From Methanosaeta sp. PtaU1.Bin060 (GTDB lineage: Archaea > Halobacteriota > Methanosarcinia > Methanotrichales > Methanotrichaceae), in assembly GCA_002067365.1 (NCBI GenBank), contig MVRK01000126.1:1-37069 (forward strand): DNA of 37,069 nt, in the 5' to 3' direction. Both the position numbers and the translations under genes were made by a program. Positions 34,744 through 37,069 of the stretch are shown one piece after another; position 1 is the stretch's first letter; each line of letters begins with the position of its first letter. The notes below the pieces were generated by a model that was not told the origin of the DNA, searched no databases, and saw nothing but the letters and a program-made list of their open reading frames with translations.

Positions 34744-35304
34744 TCAATAATATCCATTGTCCCAGTAATAGCCTGAGCCGTACCAGTAGGGGCTGACATA
34801 CCTATAAGGGCCGTAATAGGGCCAGAAATAATACGGCCTGCTGTAGGCTTCCGTCCCGAGGAGCTGATTGTTGAAATACTGGCCATAGTATGCACATGTC
34901 GAAGGATATTTCATGCAATAATACGCGTCCTGTATGGTCCGGCCGTTAAAGTAAACATCGCAGACCGGCCGTTTCAGGATATCGTGGCCTATGATATTGA
35001 ATTGGAGCTCTTTGCCATTGAAATACGAGAGGTCCGGCAGAGGCTGATTCAGGAGCACCTCCGTCTTCCCGAGGGCTATCGTGCTTGATTTTGTGACGTT
35101 CACATAGAGAGCATTGGGCTCTGAGACTCTGAAGACGACGCCGGTGAAATCGTATGTTTGAGCAGTGCTATCTGTGGCCATGGCGGACGCTGTGCTTGTG
35201 GTGTAGGGCTGTTGATATGTCACCTGGTACTGCCCGTTGACTCCGGACAGAGATGCCAGCATGATCAGGACCGCTAGGGCCAGAGATATCCTTATCTTCC
35301 CCAT
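34744..35304 (-). CDS. secreted Tyr-rich hypothetical protein
   Basis: This 186-residue protein has a signal peptide (residues 1-24, cut after V-N-G). The middle part, T-G-V-V-F-R-V then G-K-E-L-Q-F-N-I-I-G-H-D-I-L-K-R, loosely resembles an OB or nuclease-like barrel, but I cannot confirm it. The last 45 residues are extremely rich in Tyr, Pro, Trp and Gly. GGGAGAG lies about 8 nt before ATG 35304, and a TATA-like element near 35,332 is upstream. Surface-exposed material is likely; function unknown. Confidence 0.65.
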   Translation of the reverse strand: MGKIRISLALAVLIMLASLSGVNGQYQVTYQQPYTTSTASAMATDSTAQTYDFTGVVFRVSEPNALYVNVTKSSTIALGKTEVLLNQPLPDLSYFNGKELQFNIIGHDILKRPVCDVYFNGRTIQDAYYCMKYPSTCAYYGQYFNNQLLGTEAYSRPYYFWPYYGPYRYVSPYWYGSGYYWDNGYY

Positions 35305-35415
35305 AAAATCACTCTCCCAGTTTTGGGCACTTATAGAAGATATGGCGTTGAATGATTAAATAAATTTTGATGCTTTAGGATGTTCGGATTCTTTGATCAT
35401 CCGCCTTTTGTCCCG

Positions 35416-35466
35416 TGATGGCCTCCAAGCTGTGATGGCTTCCAACCTGTGATGCCCTCCAACAAT
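35416..35466. repeat. three degenerate 17-bp tandem repeats
   Basis: The units are tgatggcctccaagctg, tgatggcttccaacctg and tgatgccctccaacaat, with no gap. They lie in the 218-bp region between two secreted-protein genes. I saw no other feature there except AT-rich promoter sequence at the right-hand gene's side. Confidence 0.6.
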
Positions 35467-35522
35467 ATCTCGATTGATCCTTGCCCGTAGAAGCCCCTTT
35501 TCAAGAGATGCGCCCCAAAGAG

Positions 35523-35900
35523 CTACTTCGGCGCGACAAGCAGTCCGCCAGCTCCGCTCTCCTTGCTATTTCCGGGCACGAGCTGTGATGGCGTCTGCAT
35601 CACTGATTCATTGGGCTCAACTGAGGTGCCGGGAACTATCTTATTGCCGATCTTAGTATAGCCTGCAGGGATATCACCCCAACTCCAGAGACCTGAGAGG
35701 TTTCCAGTGGTATTGGTGGAATTCAGAGTCGTGTTGGTGGAGTTCAAAGTGCCATTCGATGAATTCGATGCAACGCCTGTGATGCTCGATAGGGTGGCCT
35801 TGCCTGCAGAGCCACTCAGATCTACTGCGCTGCAGGTTAACGCAAAGCATAGAAGGGCAAATCCCATTATTGCTATCTTCTGTCTTCTCAAGATATGCAC
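35523..35900 (-). CDS. small secreted sequon-array protein
   Basis: This protein of up to 125 residues has a signal peptide (hydrophobic I-M-G-F-A-L-L-C-F-A-L-T, cut near S-A-V). A middle block is packed with glycosylation sites: N-S-S, N-G-T, N-S-T, N-T-T, N-S-T, N-T-T and N-L-S within 26 residues. The C-terminus is Gly/Ser-rich. The start is uncertain: GTG 35900 is only 1 nt from AAGGAG, while TTG 35891 is 10 nt from it. Likely a heavily glycosylated surface peptide (inference). Confidence 0.6.
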   Translation of the reverse strand: MHILRRQKIAIMGFALLCFALTCSAVDLSGSAGKATLSSITGVASNSSNGTLNSTNTTLNSTNTTGNLSGLWSWGDIPAGYTKIGNKIVPGTSVEPNESVMQTPSQLVPGNSKESGAGGLLVAPK

Positions 35901-36080
35901 ACTCCTTCAAGACGGCATCTCTGGCATAAGAGAAAAAGACTTCCCTCTATGCGACAGGCCGTCCCGATCAACAGGTGTGCAACAGAATTAAAGCAAGACT
36001 GCTATGCGCCCTAATTCCTAGCGTTTGATTCAGGGCAGCGAGCGATGTATGCGCCATCTTTCGTTCGCGCTAAGGCTATC

Positions 36081-36386
36081 TTATGTGCTGTTATTCAAAA
36101 GCAGGGTCCCGTATGCTCTGCCATCCCAGGACGCCGTCTGGCCGTTGGGCGCTTTGGCGGTTATATGATATGTTCCACCTTCCCTCAAAAATGTCCAAAA
36201 AATGCCATCGTCATCCGCATTTCCGCTATCGATTTTGCTCTCGCCTTGCCAGATTTCGACGTATGCATTCGAGGCAGGGTTTCCATTTTGATATACAATA
36301 TAAATGGAAAACATTCCAGCCTGCACTGGCTGCATCACTATTGCAGACAGTATCAAGACGCCAAGGACTGCAACTGCTTTCATCAT
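36081..36386 (-). CDS. secreted protein with transthyretin/CarboxypepD-like domain
   Basis: This protein of about 101 residues has a signal peptide (A-V-A-V-L-G-V-L-I-L-S-A-I-V-M, cut after V-Q-A). The mature part, I-V-Y-Q-N-G-N-P-A-S-N-A-Y-V-E and D-D-D-G-I-F, then G-T-Y-H-I-T-A-K-A, has the pattern of carboxypeptidase regulatory-like beta-sandwich domains. It ends with N-N-S-T. ATG 36386 is preferred over GTG 36401 because AAGGA lies 5-6 nt upstream; TATA-like sequence is near 36,440. Confidence 0.65.
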   Translation of the reverse strand: MMKAVAVLGVLILSAIVMQPVQAGMFSIYIVYQNGNPASNAYVEIWQGESKIDSGNADDDGIFWTFLREGGTYHITAKAPNGQTASWDGRAYGTLLLNNST

Positions 36387-36522
36387 GAGCTTCCTTTCCA
36401 CAAATATTGCAGCAGGGGGACACTATCGTTTCCTGGCTTATTTATAAGTTATCCCACATCGAGCCCTCCCTGGAAAATTCGTTACGCGATCAGATGTTCG
36501 GATATGCCAGGCCGTCTCTCGA

Positions 36523-36846
36523 TTATTTCCCTACCAATTCATATAATATCTTCATGGACTTGGTGAAGGGAGGCATTCCAGAGGTCAGGAGAACCACTCG
36601 CAAGACATCGACTATCTCGTCTTTGGTTATTCCGAACTCCTTCATGGCGCTCATCATCTGTTTTTTCGTGGCCCGGTCATCTGAGGCGGCTGCATTGATG
36701 CCGAGGGCGATCAGCTTCTGAGTCCTGTAGTCAATGACCTTCCCTGTGTATGCGGCCTCGTTTAATCCCACAATCGCCTTGTATAGATCGGGATACTCTT
36801 CTTTCACCTTGGCCATGCCCTCTCCGAAAAATACTTCGTCTTTCAC
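36523..36846 (-). CDS. carboxymuconolactone decarboxylase-like protein without catalytic Cys
   Basis: This 107-residue all-helical protein has the CMD/AhpD family layout: L-N-E-A-A-Y-T-G-K, R-T-Q-K-L-I-A-L-G-I and E-F-G-I-T-K-D-E-I-V-D-V-L-R-V. The CxxC and His used by AhpD-type enzymes are missing; the protein has no Cys and no His at all. A redox role is therefore unlikely. Start is GTG 36846 with GGTGA about 9 nt upstream. Confidence 0.8.
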   Translation of the reverse strand: MKDEVFFGEGMAKVKEEYPDLYKAIVGLNEAAYTGKVIDYRTQKLIALGINAAASDDRATKKQMMSAMKEFGITKDEIVDVLRVVLLTSGMPPFTKSMKILYELVGK

Positions 36847-36943
36847 TCTAATTCACCCGTAATTAATTCTCTTTCCGATAACTTATAGCTTTTTACTATT
36901 GGGGTAGACGATAAGGAGCTACCATCCTGATACTTGCACATTT

Positions 36944-37012
36944 ATTTCCCAATGAAATCCTCATCAATTTCCCAATGAAATCCTCATCAATTTCCCAATG
37001 AAATCCTCATCA
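36944..37012. repeat. three perfect 23-bp tandem repeats
   Basis: The unit atttcccaatgaaatcctcatca occurs three times without spacers or mismatches, followed by 57 bp to the window end. It is not a CRISPR array since there are no spacers. The region 36847-37069 has no gene that I can support. Confidence 0.9.
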
Positions 37013-37069
37013 GATGCCGATTTTCACCACATGTGGATGGGTTAACTGATCATGGGAGTTTAACCAAAT

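Noticed and set aside
36944-37012. possible CRISPR array
   Set aside because: The 23-bp units are directly adjacent with no spacers, so this is a plain tandem repeat.

Overview
The window looks like euryarchaeal chromosome from a methanogen of the order Methanosarcinales. Methanothrix/Methanosaeta is my best guess. The reasons are an archaeal-type S10/spc ribosomal operon with eL19, eL32, eS4 and RNase P Rnp1, an archaeal cbf5-cmk-EMC3/DUF106 cluster, NreA, UPF0212, an XPD-type helicase, TATA-box leaderless promoters, and secreted proteins rich in N-glycosylation sequons. The genus is inferred from gene content only.

Region 1 (about 1-11,560) is a low-density accessory stretch. It starts inside an alpha/beta hydrolase gene that overlaps a membrane-anchored LVIVD-repeat protein. 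Next come a GNAT acetyltransferase, a TPR fragment, and a coupled pair made of a condensation-domain-like acyltransferase and a leucine-carboxyl-methyltransferase-type enzyme. An unknown 338-residue protein is divergent from that pair. After these lie a ribbon-helix-helix gene coupled to a 57-residue gene, several decayed genes (including an MNT/HEPN pair broken by an in-frame stop and a probable frameshift), a secreted cysteine-containing protein, and an AT-rich cassette. The cassette encodes a PIN-GNAT-PUA-like fusion that overlaps an ASCH-domain gene.

Region 2 (about 11,571-27,647, all minus strand) is one long run of tightly packed, often overlapping genes. In transcription order: SPOUT RNA methyltransferase, uL3, uL4, uL23, uL2, uS19, uL22, uS3, uL29, Rnp1, uS17, uL14, uL24, eS4, uL5, uS14, uS8, uL6, eL32, eL19, uL18, uS5, uL30, uL15, SecY, EMC3/DUF106, cytidylate kinase, Cbf5, and a tRNA-Ser(GGA) with a predicted 13-nt intron. 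It joins ribosome assembly, tRNA processing, rRNA modification and membrane insertion under one main TATA promoter near 27,678. The neighbours adk, eL34 and eL14, common here in other archaea, are absent.

Region 3 (about 27,750-37,069) holds a UPF0212 gene and an XPD/Rad3-family helicase. A secreted sequon-rich protein, a secreted seven-repeat propeller-like protein and a Cas4-like nuclease follow on the plus strand, then the DNA repair protein NreA with a C-terminal PCNA-binding-like motif. After these, on the minus strand, are three small secreted proteins and a carboxymuconolactone-decarboxylase-like protein with no Cys or His. The window ends just past three perfect 23-bp tandem repeats. 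No CRISPR array, insertion sequence or rRNA gene was seen.

The best candidates for something under-described are the PIN-GNAT-PUA/ASCH cassette with its palindromic promoter, the RHH/57-residue pair with a tandem 10-bp operator-like repeat, and the acyltransferase/carboxyl-methyltransferase pair.
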